This document shows, in pieces, positions 44,925 to 58,277 of a DNA stretch of 64,000 bases. The position numbers and the translations under genes were made by a program. The first letter of the stretch is position 1; each line of letters opens with the position of its first letter. Under the pieces are notes generated by a model, which saw only the letters and a program-made list of their open reading frames with translations, had not been told where the DNA came from and did not search any database. Origin of the DNA: Arenimonas fontis (lineage in GTDB: Bacteria; Pseudomonadota; Gammaproteobacteria; Xanthomonadales; Xanthomonadaceae); NCBI RefSeq assembly GCF_008386465.1, contig NZ_VUOD01000005.1, forward strand, positions 62,001 through 126,000, read 5' to 3'.

Positions 44925-47900
44925 TCAACGCGGGTCGCGCAGGAACCTCGCCAGGGAGGGCGGCCCGCCCGAACGGCCGGGCTCGAACTCGGCCGCCACG
45001 TCCACGAAACCGCGAAGCACCGCCAGATCGTGCGGTGTGCGGCCCAGGGCATCGCGGGCCTGCCGGTCGGCCCCCTCGCGCAACAGGCGCTGGACCACCC
45101 GCGGCAAACCGTGCAGGGCGGCCAGATGCAGGGGCGCAAGGCCCCGGCCATCGCGCGCGTCCAGATCCACCCCCTCGGCCAGCAGGCGATCCATCGCCGC
45201 CAGCAGCACCTCCTCGTCGCAGGTGGCGCCGGGCTCCGCCCGGGCGCCCAGCAGCAGCAGCAGCGGGGTCTGGCCCGCCTCGTTGCGGGCATCCGGTTCG
45301 GCATCGGCCAGCAGCAAGGCGTCCAGCAGCGCCAGCACCCGGCTCCGGTCCCTGGACGAGAAGGCATGCAGGGCGGCGCAGTGCAGCACGCCAAGACCCT
45401 GGCCGTCCCGGGCCCGCACGTCGGCGCCGTGGGCGAGAAGACGGGCGATGATCTCCGGCTGCCCCAAGGCGGCAGCCAGCATCAGTGGCGTCACCTCGCC
45501 CGGGAGCGTCTGGTCCGCGCCGGCGCCTGCCCGCAGCAAGCGCTCGACCACGTCCACGTGCCGCATGCTGATCGCCGCCGACAGCGGCGTGGCACCGGTA
45601 CGGGCGGCCAGGCCGGTGTCGGCGCCATGCCGCAGCAGCAGCTCCACCACCTCGTCGTGGCCGCCTCCGGCGGCACGCAGCAGGGCCGTGCACCCCTGGG
45701 CATCGGTGGCATCCACCGGCAGTCCCAGCTCCAGCAGCCGGGCGACCGCGTCGAGGTCGCCGGCCATGGCCGCCGCGGGCAGGTCGGCGGGCTGCAGCGC
45801 CCGGCCCGGCAGTTGCCAGCGGCGCCATTCCAGCCAGCGGCACAGCTCGCGCCGGTCCGCCGCCAGGGCCAGGCCCAGGGGGGTCTGGCCGTCCGGCGCC
45901 GCCAGGGCCGGCGAGGCGCCGTGCCGGATAAGCAAACGGATCGCGCTCTCGCGCCCCAGTTGCGCGGCCACATGCAAAGGACTCAGGCCGCGGGCATCGC
46001 GCTGGTTCGGGTCGGCGCCGGTCGCCAGCAGGCGCTCGGCAAGACGCGCCCAACCCAGGCGGATGGCCAGCGCCAGCGGCGGGTCGCCTGCGTCGTCGCC
46101 GAAAGCGTCCGCGCCGCGCTCCAACAGGGCCAGGGCCATCTGCTCGTGACTGCGCAAGGTGTGGTCGCCGACCAGGCAGGCGCGCAGCCAGCGCGCCAGG
46201 CCGCCCCGCCCGGCGACGGGCGTGCCGATCTCGAGCAGATGCATCAGCGCCGGCATGGCCGGGCCGCCCCGCGCCAGCAGGTGGAACAGCACGCTGTCCT
46301 GCCCGTCCACCGGGGCGTCGGCGCGGGCGCCGTGCCGCAGCAGCCAGGCGAACAGGTCCGCTTCGCCCTCGGCGGCGAACTCCAGCAGCAACGAAGCCAG
46401 CGCGGGGCCTTCAGGCCCCGCGCCCAGACGCAGCATGGCCTCGGCCGACTCCAGCCGGCCGGCGGCCAGCGCTTCCCGCAGCAACTCCCTGGGCGACTTC
46501 TCCAGGCGCCCCTCGACCAGGGTTTCGGCCACGCTGGCCGGCAAGGGCCAGGTGGGGTCGAGCACCGCCACCTGCGGCCAGCGGCCGTTGCCCAAGGCCA
46601 CCTCCAGGGCACGCCGGCCGGCGTGGTCACGCTGCTCCGGGTTCACCCCCATGGCGATCAGATGACGCAGGAACTCGGGAGGGGCGCCGGCTTCGGCAGC
46701 CAGGATCAGCGCGTTGCGGCCTTGGGCATCGACCGCGGCGACATCGGGGCGCGCCTGCGCCAATCGCGCCAGGACCTCGGCATGGGCGCCGCGGGCCGCT
46801 TCCAGCAAGGGCGTCAGTTCGTCGGCGTCGCGGGCATTGCGGTCGGCCCCGGCCTCCAGCAGCGCAGCGACGATCTCGGCGTTGCCGTTCGCGCAGGCCT
46901 GCAACAGGGCGGTGCGCTGGTGTTCGCCGCGGGCGTCCACCCGGGCCTTGTGCCGCAGCAGCAGCTGCACGCCGGCCGGGTCGTCGTCGCCGCTGGCGGC
47001 GGCCAGCAGGGCCGGTTGCCCGCCGACGGGCTCCGGCTTGGCACCCCGCTCCATCAGGAACCTGGCCAGACGCCAGTTGCCGGCGGCACAAGCCACGCCG
47101 AGGGGGCTGTGGCCCTCATGATTGAGCGCTTCCAGCTGGGCGCCGGCATCCAGCAGCAAGGCGGCCACGGCCGGGTCCGTGCTGCGTGCGGCGTGATGCA
47201 GCGGCGTATTGCCTTCGGCGTCAGGACGCCGCGGGTCGGCGCCGTTGGCCAACAAGGTCATCACCGCCTCGGGGCGGCCGTGCCAGCTGTCCCGGGTGGC
47301 GGCCAGCAGGGGCGTCAGCCCGGCGTGCTCCTCGTTGAGGTCGACGCCGCGGGCAATCAGTTCGCGCAACAGGCGCAGGTCGCCCAGCAGGGCCGCCAGC
47401 ATGGGCAAGGTGCGCTGGTCGCGCTCGTCTTCCGCCGGCAGGGCATGCGGGTCGGCCCCTTCGTCCAGGGCCATCAGGGCAGCCTCGGTCCGCCCGTTGC
47501 GGGCGGCGGCGTAAAGCCTCGCGTCGAGATCTTCGGGTTCGACTTCGGGCGGCCGCGGCACATCGTCCTGATCGTCACCGACGATCGGCAAGCCGGTGGG
47601 CAGGGCCGGTTCGGCGGCTGGCGGGCGCCCCCAGTGCACCATCGCGACGTGGGCCAGCAGGGCGACCAGCGCCTGGCCCAGCCAGGCCGCCGGCCGCGCC
47701 GACGCCGGCACCAGGCCGGGCCAGGCCAGGAGCAGGCCGCCGGCGGCCACCAGGAACACGGCCAGCGCCACCAGGAAGCCTCGCCCCGCGTCCTCCGGCC
47801 GGCCGCTGCCGACGGCGGCCGCCAGAGTGGCGAGGCGGGCGCCGTCGCGCTCGGCCAGACCGAAGGCCGGCCAGGCCCGCCAGAAGGCCAGCAGCGCCAG

Positions 47901-48224
47901 CCCGGCCAGGCTGCCAAGCCCCAACGCGGACGCCAGCGAACCGGTTTCCCGCAGCGCCCGCATCGGCCAGGCAGTGGCCAGGGCCAGCAGGACGATCGCT
48001 GCGCCCCACAGCAGTGCCAGGCCCAGCAGATCCCGCCTGAGCAGGGCCGGCGGCAGACGCTCGGACCGCAGGCCGCGATGTAGGGACAGTGCGAGCGCGA
48101 ACGCGGGTTGCGCCAGCCAGACGCCGACCAGACCCGGCCAGGGCCCCAGCCAGGCCAGGGCCGACAAGCCCAGGCCGAGCATCAGCCACAGCCAGGGCGA
48201 ACCGGCGGGCCGGGACTCAGTCAT
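44925..48224 (-). CDS. membrane-anchored ankyrin repeat protein
   Basis: Protein of 1099 residues. The first 210 residues contain five or six membrane helices (WLWLMLGLGLSALAWLG, LLGLALLWGAAIVLLALA, FLVALAVFLVAAGGLLLAW and others). From about 235 to the end runs a long ankyrin solenoid, e.g. GNTPLHHAARSTDPAVAALL, GLSPLHVAAQLGRESAIRLL, GLAPLHLAALHGLPRVVQRL; some middle units (around 500-620) are degenerate. Such proteins scaffold protein complexes; partners are unknown. The ATG at 48224 overlaps the ycgL-like gene by 8 nt, suggesting coupling. It is transcribed toward, but separated from, the autotransporter promoter. Confidence 0.9.
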   Translation of the reverse strand: MTESRPAGSPWLWLMLGLGLSALAWLGPWPGLVGVWLAQPAFALALSLHRGLRSERLPPALLRRDLLGLALLWGAAIVLLALATAWPMRALRETGSLASALGLGSLAGLALLAFWRAWPAFGLAERDGARLATLAAAVGSGRPEDAGRGFLVALAVFLVAAGGLLLAWPGLVPASARPAAWLGQALVALLAHVAMVHWGRPPAAEPALPTGLPIVGDDQDDVPRPPEVEPEDLDARLYAAARNGRTEAALMALDEGADPHALPAEDERDQRTLPMLAALLGDLRLLRELIARGVDLNEEHAGLTPLLAATRDSWHGRPEAVMTLLANGADPRRPDAEGNTPLHHAARSTDPAVAALLLDAGAQLEALNHEGHSPLGVACAAGNWRLARFLMERGAKPEPVGGQPALLAAASGDDDPAGVQLLLRHKARVDARGEHQRTALLQACANGNAEIVAALLEAGADRNARDADELTPLLEAARGAHAEVLARLAQARPDVAAVDAQGRNALILAAEAGAPPEFLRHLIAMGVNPEQRDHAGRRALEVALGNGRWPQVAVLDPTWPLPASVAETLVEGRLEKSPRELLREALAAGRLESAEAMLRLGAGPEGPALASLLLEFAAEGEADLFAWLLRHGARADAPVDGQDSVLFHLLARGGPAMPALMHLLEIGTPVAGRGGLARWLRACLVGDHTLRSHEQMALALLERGADAFGDDAGDPPLALAIRLGWARLAERLLATGADPNQRDARGLSPLHVAAQLGRESAIRLLIRHGASPALAAPDGQTPLGLALAADRRELCRWLEWRRWQLPGRALQPADLPAAAMAGDLDAVARLLELGLPVDATDAQGCTALLRAAGGGHDEVVELLLRHGADTGLAARTGATPLSAAISMRHVDVVERLLRAGAGADQTLPGEVTPLMLAAALGQPEIIARLLAHGADVRARDGQGLGVLHCAALHAFSSRDRSRVLALLDALLLADAEPDARNEAGQTPLLLLLGARAEPGATCDEEVLLAAMDRLLAEGVDLDARDGRGLAPLHLAALHGLPRVVQRLLREGADRQARDALGRTPHDLAVLRGFVDVAAEFEPGRSGGPPSLARFLRDPR

Positions 48225-48474
48225 CGGCCGGGGGGACCGTCGCCAGCGCAGGCGGGAACTGGACATGGAAGCCGCGCGCGGCCAGGTTGGCGCGCACCAC
48301 GCCGGCATCGGCACGGGCCAGCCTGCGGCCCTCGTCCAGTTCCAGGGCCAGCACGAACGCCAACTGGCCCAAGGGTGCCCGCACCGGTTCCGGCAACACG
48401 GCGAAGTCGTCCCGCTTACGCAGGAATACGTAGGTGTCGGCCTTGCGCAGGGACTTGTAGACGTAGGCTTGCAT
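48217..48474 (-). CDS. YcgL domain protein
   Basis: Protein of 85 residues. MQAYVYKSLRKADTYVFLRK, then DDFAVLPEPVRAPLGQLAFV and GFHVQFPP, match the YcgL family (E. coli YcgL: [20 protein letters not shown]). Small cytoplasmic protein of unknown function. I start at the ATG at 48474 where family similarity begins; the frame extends 16 codons upstream. The end overlaps the ankyrin gene start by 8 nt. Confidence 0.9.
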   Translation of the reverse strand: MQAYVYKSLRKADTYVFLRKRDDFAVLPEPVRAPLGQLAFVLALELDEGRRLARADAGVVRANLAARGFHVQFPPALATVPPADD

Positions 48475-48598
48475 GGGCGGTGCCGGCGGGCTGGCCGGGA
48501 TTGTCGCCGCAATCGCCGGCATGGGAAAGGCGGCACGGTGCGGCGCCCGGTCGCTTTGTTAGGCTTGCCGGTCCGTTGTCCGTCCTTCCGGAGCCGAC

Positions 48599-52895
<4,297 letters not shown>

Positions 52896-52904
52896 GCGGA
52901 TTGC

Positions 52905-53065
52905 GCCAGCAGGCGGCCAAGGTTCTCTCCCATCCGAGTGGACCGGATCGGACTTGCCGCTGTTCGGGCCTGCGGTGGAACTGGTGCCGCCGCGCCTGCG
53001 GATGGCCTGCGGCTACTGCGACGACGCCCGCCATTTCCTGAAAATCCGCGCGGTATTTCCCTGAC
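52905..53065 (+). pseudogene. possible C-terminal gene remnant downstream of hemF
   Basis: One frame reads IAPAGGQGSLPSEWTGSDLP, then FGPAVELVPPRLRM and ACGYCDDARHFLKIRAVFP, then stop. The composition and CxxC motif look like a real protein tail, but there is no start codon and no family I recognise. It may be the end of a gene lost when the neighbouring mobile-element region arose. Confidence 0.3.
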
Positions 53066-53079
53066 GCGGGTGAAGAACC

Positions 53080-53319
53080 TCAATTCAGCCGCATCGGCTC
53101 CGCAACACCGGCAAGCACGAGCACGCCCCAAATCAACAAAGCAAAGCCACAGAACAGATAGAGGCAGACGAAGAAATGAAAAGCGATCGGATTGTCTTTG
53201 CGTGTCGGCGTGTAAAGCCTTAGGCCACTCCTTCCTGCCCGAACTTCGCCCGTGACGTAGGCTCGGTAGGCGTAAACGAGCAGTCCCACGCCGAGGATGA
53301 ACTTGAGGAAAGTCATCAT
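53080..53319 (-). CDS. small membrane protein of unknown function (2 helices)
   Basis: Protein of 79 residues, not recognised. Two membrane helices, FLKFILGVGLLVYAY near the start and FVCLYLFCGFALLIWGVLVL near residue 60, with a basic loop between (RAGRSGLRLYTPTRKDN). The ATG at 53319 overlaps the upstream TGA by one base. Lower-GC codons than the neighbours suggest recent acquisition. Confidence 0.65.
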   Translation of the reverse strand: MMTFLKFILGVGLLVYAYRAYVTGEVRAGRSGLRLYTPTRKDNPIAFHFFVCLYLFCGFALLIWGVLVLAGVAEPMRLN

Positions 53320-53672
53320 CACGAAACCTTCTTCGGCGCGAGCTTGGAGCCGATGAACGCAGCGAGGAGCTGCGGAAGCGAGACGATCGCCATGAAGATC
53401 ATGGCGAGCGGCAGCAAGCTCAGCGAGCTGCCGAACATTAGGGCGCCGATCGCTTGGCCGCCAGCCATGCTCGCCGCCCACCGCCAGGGCTTGGCAGGAA
53501 ACAAATAGCCGAGAACGAAGGCCACGGCGCTCATGAAAGGAATGCCGGCTGAATAATAGATACCGTCGTCCCACGCTTCATTCTTTCCGGTCGCGACGGT
53601 GATGACCACGTAGACGATCAATCCGCACAGCGCTGAAGCTGCGTAGGGAAAGAAGCTGTTGCCCCGGTTCAT
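53319..53672 (-). CDS. small membrane protein of unknown function (about 4 helices)
   Basis: Protein of 117 residues, not recognised. Helices near 10-27 (YAASALCGLIVYVVITVA), 41-58, 65-83 and 88-107 (LPLAMIFMAIVSLPQLLAAF), ending SKLAPKKVS. First gene of a two-gene unit with the 79-residue protein. The base composition is clearly lower in GC than the rest of the window and it abuts transposase remnants. Confidence 0.65.
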   Translation of the reverse strand: MNRGNSFFPYAASALCGLIVYVVITVATGKNEAWDDGIYYSAGIPFMSAVAFVLGYLFPAKPWRWAASMAGGQAIGALMFGSSLSLLPLAMIFMAIVSLPQLLAAFIGSKLAPKKVS

Positions 53673-53936
53673 CGGTCAGCCTCCCCGCATGGGGTGCAAG
53701 GTGTGAGCGTCATCGGTGGCAACGGGTTCAGGCCTGGGCCCTGAGGCTCAACCCCTTACACAAGGAGCTACCGGCGACCGGAAAGATGGTAGTCCTGCCG
53801 GCGATTCCTCGGAAGAGCCCGGATGCCGACCTGCTGCGCGAGACGAGATGATCGGTTTTTGCCGGCCGAAGACCTCCGCTTCCGGTAGCGGGGCGATCCA
53901 GGGAAGCTCAGAACGAATCGCCCTGACTGCGCGACG

Positions 53937-54092
53937 ATGCTGCGCATCCACTGCCTGCAGCGGTGGTACACCTTGAGCGATCCGGCCATGGAAGGAGCCT
54001 TGTACGACACGCCGGTGATGCGCCGGTTCGCGCGGCTCGGCGGGCTTGCTGACGTTCCGGACGAGACGAAGACGCTGAACTTCCGGCGCTTG
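53937..54092 (+). pseudogene. IS5-family transposase fragment
   Basis: About 52 residues: [36 protein letters not shown] and [14 protein letters not shown]. This is the conserved N-terminal portion of IS5-group transposases (LSDPAMEEALY... PDETTILRFR). The DDE catalytic part is missing; the reading runs directly into an antisense IS3 fragment at 54089. Confidence 0.8.
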
Positions 54093-54216
54093 CCGGGTTC
54101 GATACGGGCCGTCTCGATGCCGGCATCTTGCAGCCAGTCGAGGACGGCGCGGCTAACGAACTCGGGGCCATCGTCCGACCGCAGGTGGCGCGCGGGTTCC
54201 TCGTGCAGGCTCACCG
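54089..54216 (-). pseudogene. IS3-family transposase (OrfB) fragment
   Basis: About 40 residues: [20 protein letters not shown] then [15 protein letters not shown]. This is the integrase-core block with the second catalytic Asp in SD(N/D)GPEF of IS3 OrfB proteins. The usual continuation PWQNGY...E is cut off at the junction with the IS5 fragment, so the final catalytic Glu is lost. Confidence 0.8.
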
Positions 54217-54261
54217 TCCGCGAGCCAGCCCCGGCCAGGAAAGGTTGGGAACTGCCAAATA

Positions 54262-54295
54262 AAAACCCCGCGGGCCAGGGGAAGCCCGCGGGGTC
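54262..54295 (-). terminator. Rho-independent terminator downstream of polA
   Basis: On the minus strand an 11-bp perfect stem (ACCCCGCGGGC/GCCCGCGGGGT) with an 8-nt loop is followed by TTTTTATTT. It lies 290 nt after the polA stop; transcripts from polA would end here unless stopped earlier. Confidence 0.7.
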
Positions 54296-54585
54296 AGGGG
54301 TTGGAGACGCAGGTTGGGGAGAACCTGGCTCCGGTGGATCCACTCAGGGGAGGGAGTGATCCGGCGCCGGACATTGCATCCGACGCGCTTAGTAGACCCT
54401 CGCGGAGATGAGAAGTTCGTGAACGCGGCAGTTAAGGAATCATTCGATTCAGGACGTGTTCACCGTCGTGCAAGCCATTGGCACAGAAGGCGAAATCCGT
54501 CACGGAACTCGTGCCGATGGCGGCACGGTGTGTACCGGAATCGGCACCAATCCGACCGGCCTGGCGCCGCTCCCGCGTGTCGGCC

Positions 54586-57327
54586 TCAGTGCGCCTCGTC
54601 CCAGTTGGCGCCCACGCCCACGTCCACCACCAGCGGCACTCTGAGTTCGGCAGCCCCGGCCATGCGCCGGCGCACCTCCGCCAACAGCGTATCCACGAAA
54701 TCGGCATCGGCCTCGAACACCAGCTCGTCGTGCACCTGCAGCAGCATGTCGGCCCGGTCGCCGTGCTGCTGCAACCAGGCATCCACCGACACCATCGCCC
54801 GCTTGATGATGTCGGCGGCGGTGCCCTGCATCGGCGCATTGATCGCCGCACGCTCGGCGCCGGCGCGCTGGGCGGCGTTGCGGGAATGGATTTCCTGCAG
54901 TTGCAGGCGCCGGCCGAACACCGTTTCGACGTAGCCGAGCTCACGGGCCTGCTGGCGCACGCGATCCATGTAATCGCGCACGCCCGGGTAGCGGGAGAAG
55001 TACAGGGCGATGTAGTCCTGGGCCTCGCCGCGGCCGATGCCCAGCTGCCGGGCCAGGCCCCAGGCGCCCATGCCGTACATCAGGCCGAAGTTGATCGCCT
55101 TGGCGGCGCGGCGCTGGTCGGCGCTTACCTCTTCCAGCGGCAGGCCGAAGACCTCGGCGGCGGTGGCACGATGAATGTCCTGGCCGCTCTCGAAGGCGCG
55201 CAGCAGGCCTTCGTCGCCGGACAGGTGGGCCATGATGCGCAGCTCGATCTGCGAGTAGTCGCAGGCCACCATCTTCCGGCCCGGCGGCGCGATGAAAGCG
55301 GTGCGGATGCGGCGGCCGTCCTCGGTGCGGATCGGGATGTTCTGCAGGTTCGGATCGTTGGAGCTGAGCCGGCCGGTGGCGGCGCCGGCCTGGTGGTAGC
55401 TGGTGTGCACGCGGCCGGTGTCCGGGTTGACCATCTCCGGCAGCTTGTCGGTATAGGTGTTGCGCAGCTTTGCCAGGCCCCGGTACTCCAGCACCAGGCG
55501 CGGCAGTTCGTGCTGGTCGGCAATGGCTTCCAGCGCCTCTTCGTTGGTGGAGGGCGCGCCTGTGGGCGTCTTCACCAGGGCCGGCAGCTTGAGTTCGTCG
55601 AACAACAGGGCGCCCAGCTGACGGGGCGAGTCCAGGTTGAAGGCGCGGCCGGCGATCTCGTGGGCCCGCTGCTGCGCGGCCAGCATGCGCCGGCCGAGAT
55701 CCTCGCTCTGCCGGCGCAGCTCTTCGGCGTCCACCAGCACACCCTTGGCCTCCATGCGCGCCAGCACCGGCACCAGCGGCATCTCGATGTCGCGATACAC
55801 CGACATCAGCCTCGGCTCGCCGGCCAGCTTTTCCGACAGCACCCGATGCAGGCGCAGGGTGATGTCGGCGTCCTCGGCGGCGTAGCGGGCGGCGTCCTCC
55901 AGCGACACCGCCGAGAACGGGATCTGTTTGGCGCCCTTGCCGGCGACCTGCTCGTACTTGACGGTCTGGTAGCCAAGGTACTTCTGCGCCAGCGTGTCCA
56001 TGTCGTGGCGCTGGCCACCGGCATTCCAGACGAAGCTCTCGAGCATGGAGTCCTCGGCATACCCGCGCACCTGCACGCCGTGCCGGCGCAGCACGTGCAG
56101 GTCGTACTTGCCGTGCTGACCCAGCTTGGGCCGGTCCGGATCCTCCAGCACGGGTCGCAGCGCCTCCAGCACCCATTCCCGGTCCAGCTGCGCCGGCACG
56201 CCAGGATAGTCGTGACCGACCGGGACATAACAGGCTTCGCCGGGTTCCACCGCGAAACTCAGGCCGACCAGGCGGGCGCGCATCGGATCCAGGGAGTCGG
56301 TTTCGGTGTCCATGGCGATCAGCGGCGCATCGCGCAGGCGCTCGAGCCAGGCCTCCAGCGCCTTCCGGTCGGTGATGCACTCGTAAGCGCCCGGCGCGGC
56401 CAGACCTTCAGCCGGCGCTTCTGCTGTTTCGCCTGCCAGGGCGGACGGACCCGGCGGCGTTCGCCGACCGCTGCCCTCGCCATTGCCGGCTTCCAGGTCC
56501 CTGAGCGCGGCGTTGAAGCCGTAGCGCCGGTACAGCTCGCGCAGGGCCGCGACGTCGCGCGGCCGCGGCCTGAGATCCTCCGGTCCCTGCTCCAGTTCGA
56601 CGTCGGTCTTGATGGTGACCAGCCGCTTGTTCAGCGGCAGCCGGTCGAGGGCGGCGCGCAGGTTCTCGCCGATCTTGCCCTTGATGTCGCCGGCGGCAGC
56701 CATCACCCCTTCCAGGCTGCCGTACTCGGCCAGCCACTTGGCGGCGGTCTTGGGCCCGCACTTGTCCACACCGGGCACGTTGTCCACGGTGTCGCCCATC
56801 AGCGCCAGCAGGTCCACCACCTGGTCGGGGCGGACGCCGAACTTCTCCTGCACGCCGGCTTCGTCCATCACGGTGCCGGTCATGGTGTTGACCAAAGTGA
56901 TGCCGGGCCGGACCAGCTGGGCGAAATCCTTGTCGCCGGTGGAGATCAGCACCGGAATGCCCTTGCTCCTGGCCTGCAGGGCCAGGGTGCCGATGACGTC
57001 GTCGGCCTCCACGCCCGGCACCCGCAGCAGCGGGATGCCCAGGGCCTGGACGATGGCCAGCATCGGTTCGATCTGCGCGCGCAGATCGTCCGGCATCGGC
57101 GGCCGGTTGGCCTTGTAGGCCGGGTACATCTCGTCGCGGAAGGTCGGGCCGGAAGCGTCCACCACGAAGGCGGCATAGTCGGGCTGCTCCTTGAGCGTGG
57201 CCCGCAGCATGTTGACCACGCCGAACAGGGCGCCGGTCGGGCTGCCGTCCGGGCCGGTCAGCGGCGGCAGGGCGTGGAAGGCCCGGTAGAGGTAGGAAGA
57301 GCCGTCGATCAGGACGAGGCGGGACAT
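54586..57327 (-). CDS. polA: DNA polymerase I
   Basis: Protein of 913 residues with all three domains. The 5'-3' exonuclease opens LVLIDGSSYLYRAFHALPPL and has GVEADDVIGTLA and VDNVPGVDKCGPKTAAKWL. The 3'-5' exonuclease (from about 320) keeps its acidic residues (IAMDTETDSLDPM, KYDLHVL, YAAEDADITLRL), so proofreading is probably active. The polymerase has DYSQIELRIMAHLSGD, RAAKAINFGLMYGMG and LLQVHDELVFEAD. The ATG at 57327 (MSRLVLIDG) is preferred to one three codons upstream. A TAGAAT lies 29 nt upstream. Confident. Confidence 0.96.
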   Translation of the reverse strand: MSRLVLIDGSSYLYRAFHALPPLTGPDGSPTGALFGVVNMLRATLKEQPDYAAFVVDASGPTFRDEMYPAYKANRPPMPDDLRAQIEPMLAIVQALGIPLLRVPGVEADDVIGTLALQARSKGIPVLISTGDKDFAQLVRPGITLVNTMTGTVMDEAGVQEKFGVRPDQVVDLLALMGDTVDNVPGVDKCGPKTAAKWLAEYGSLEGVMAAAGDIKGKIGENLRAALDRLPLNKRLVTIKTDVELEQGPEDLRPRPRDVAALRELYRRYGFNAALRDLEAGNGEGSGRRTPPGPSALAGETAEAPAEGLAAPGAYECITDRKALEAWLERLRDAPLIAMDTETDSLDPMRARLVGLSFAVEPGEACYVPVGHDYPGVPAQLDREWVLEALRPVLEDPDRPKLGQHGKYDLHVLRRHGVQVRGYAEDSMLESFVWNAGGQRHDMDTLAQKYLGYQTVKYEQVAGKGAKQIPFSAVSLEDAARYAAEDADITLRLHRVLSEKLAGEPRLMSVYRDIEMPLVPVLARMEAKGVLVDAEELRRQSEDLGRRMLAAQQRAHEIAGRAFNLDSPRQLGALLFDELKLPALVKTPTGAPSTNEEALEAIADQHELPRLVLEYRGLAKLRNTYTDKLPEMVNPDTGRVHTSYHQAGAATGRLSSNDPNLQNIPIRTEDGRRIRTAFIAPPGRKMVACDYSQIELRIMAHLSGDEGLLRAFESGQDIHRATAAEVFGLPLEEVSADQRRAAKAINFGLMYGMGAWGLARQLGIGRGEAQDYIALYFSRYPGVRDYMDRVRQQARELGYVETVFGRRLQLQEIHSRNAAQRAGAERAAINAPMQGTAADIIKRAMVSVDAWLQQHGDRADMLLQVHDELVFEADADFVDTLLAEVRRRMAGAAELRVPLVVDVGVGANWDEAH

Positions 57328-57435
57328 GGCGGGCATCCGTGGCGTCGGACCGCCGATTCTACGCCGTGGCCGCGATCGCCCTTGAGCATGCCTTGGCCAT
57401 TTGCCATGCTGACCGTCCCGCGCCGGAGAACCGTC

Positions 57436-57759
57436 ATGGCCCCGCCCCTGTTGCCCCTGTTGCTGGCCCTTGCCGCCCAGGACGCTCGAGCGCCCGCGCG
57501 CGAGGAGGCGCCCATTCCCGACAAGGTGCAGGCGCCGCCCGAGACCGATGAGCCGCCGACGGTCAGCATCCGCACCGGCGAAAACGGCGACGTGGTGGAG
57601 GAGTACCGGATCGGTGGCCGGCTGTACATGGTCAAGATCACGCCCAGGCGCGGCCCGGCCTACTACCTGTACGACACCGACGGCAACGGCAAGCTCAACC
57701 GTGACGAACGCGGCCCGCGGGTCAGTCCGGTGTACTGGACGATCTACGAGTGGGACTGA
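57436..57759 (+). CDS. DUF2782 family exported protein
   Basis: Protein of 107 residues. A short signal peptide (MAPPLLPLLLALAAQDARA) precedes the DUF2782 core: VSIRTGENGDVVEEYRIGGR, LYMVKITPRRGPAYYLYDTD and GPRVSPVYWTIYEW. Function unknown; it is regularly found beside polA in gammaproteobacteria, as here (divergent, 108 nt). Its end overlaps the dctQ start by 10 nt. Confidence 0.88.
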   Translation: MAPPLLPLLLALAAQDARAPAREEAPIPDKVQAPPETDEPPTVSIRTGENGDVVEEYRIGGRLYMVKITPRRGPAYYLYDTDGNGKLNRDERGPRVSPVYWTIYEWD

Positions 57760-58277
57760 GCCGGAGCGCGCTTCCGCTGCGCGTCATCGCCGCCATCAGC
57801 GAATGCGCCGGCCGCGCGGCGGCGGCGGCGGCCGCGCTGCTGGTCCTGCTGGTGTTCGGCTTGGTGCTGGCCCGCTACGGCTTCGGCCTGGGTTCGGTGG
57901 CTGCCCAGGAAGCCGTGCTCTGGCTGCACGCGGCGATCTTCCTGCTGGGCCTGGGCTTCGCCTACCGGCATGACCGGCATGTGCGGGTGGACGTGTTTTC
58001 CGCCCGCTGGAGTCCACGCGCCAGGGCGCGGGCGGAGCTGGCCGGCATCGTCCTGCTGCTGCTGCCCATGTGCGTGTTCGCGATCTGGATCAGCAGCGAC
58101 TACGTGGCGGCCAGCTGGGCGGCGCGCGAGGGCTCGCGCGATCCGGGCGGGCTGCCGGCCTGGTATCTGCTCAAGGCCCTGATCCCGCTTTCCGCCGGCC
58201 TGCTGGCCCTGCAGGGCCTGGCCCGCGCCGCCGACGCCGCCCGTCGCGCATTTGCCGGAGAGAGTCCCGGCACATGA
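57750..58277 (+). CDS. dctQ: TRAP transporter small permease subunit (DctQ)
   Basis: Protein of 175 residues with four membrane helices (ALLVLLVFGLVLARYGF, QEAVLWLHAAIFLLGLGFAY, LAGIVLLLLPMCVFAIWIS, ALIPLSAGLLALQGLARA) and the conserved RHDRHVRVDVF loop of DctQ proteins. Together with DctM and a solute-binding protein it imports organic acids using the Na+ gradient. The GTG start at 57750 lies inside the end of the DUF2782 gene; the stop overlaps dctM (ATGA). Confidence 0.92.
   Translation: MGLSRSALPLRVIAAISECAGRAAAAAAALLVLLVFGLVLARYGFGLGSVAAQEAVLWLHAAIFLLGLGFAYRHDRHVRVDVFSARWSPRARARAELAGIVLLLLPMCVFAIWISSDYVAASWAAREGSRDPGGLPAWYLLKALIPLSAGLLALQGLARAADAARRAFAGESPGT

Larger units (their letters stand above)
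53673..54585. mobile_element. decayed insertion-sequence region
   Basis: This 913-nt stretch between the small membrane genes and polA has no intact gene. It holds an IS5-family and an IS3-family transposase fragment abutting in opposite orientation and a terminator, annotated separately. 53700-53930 and 54300-54585 contain nothing else I recognise. No terminal inverted repeats were found. Confidence 0.7.

Noticed and set aside
44686-46053. Upstream extension of the autotransporter frame to 46053
   Set aside because: The extension overlaps the ankyrin gene in another frame, has low-complexity Arg/Gly content, and the real signal peptide starts at 44685.
53768-54343. 191-codon minus-strand frame as an intact transposase
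   Set aside because: Only about 40 residues match IS3 OrfB; the rest is unrelated and runs antisense to an IS5 fragment, so it is a chance fusion of remnants.
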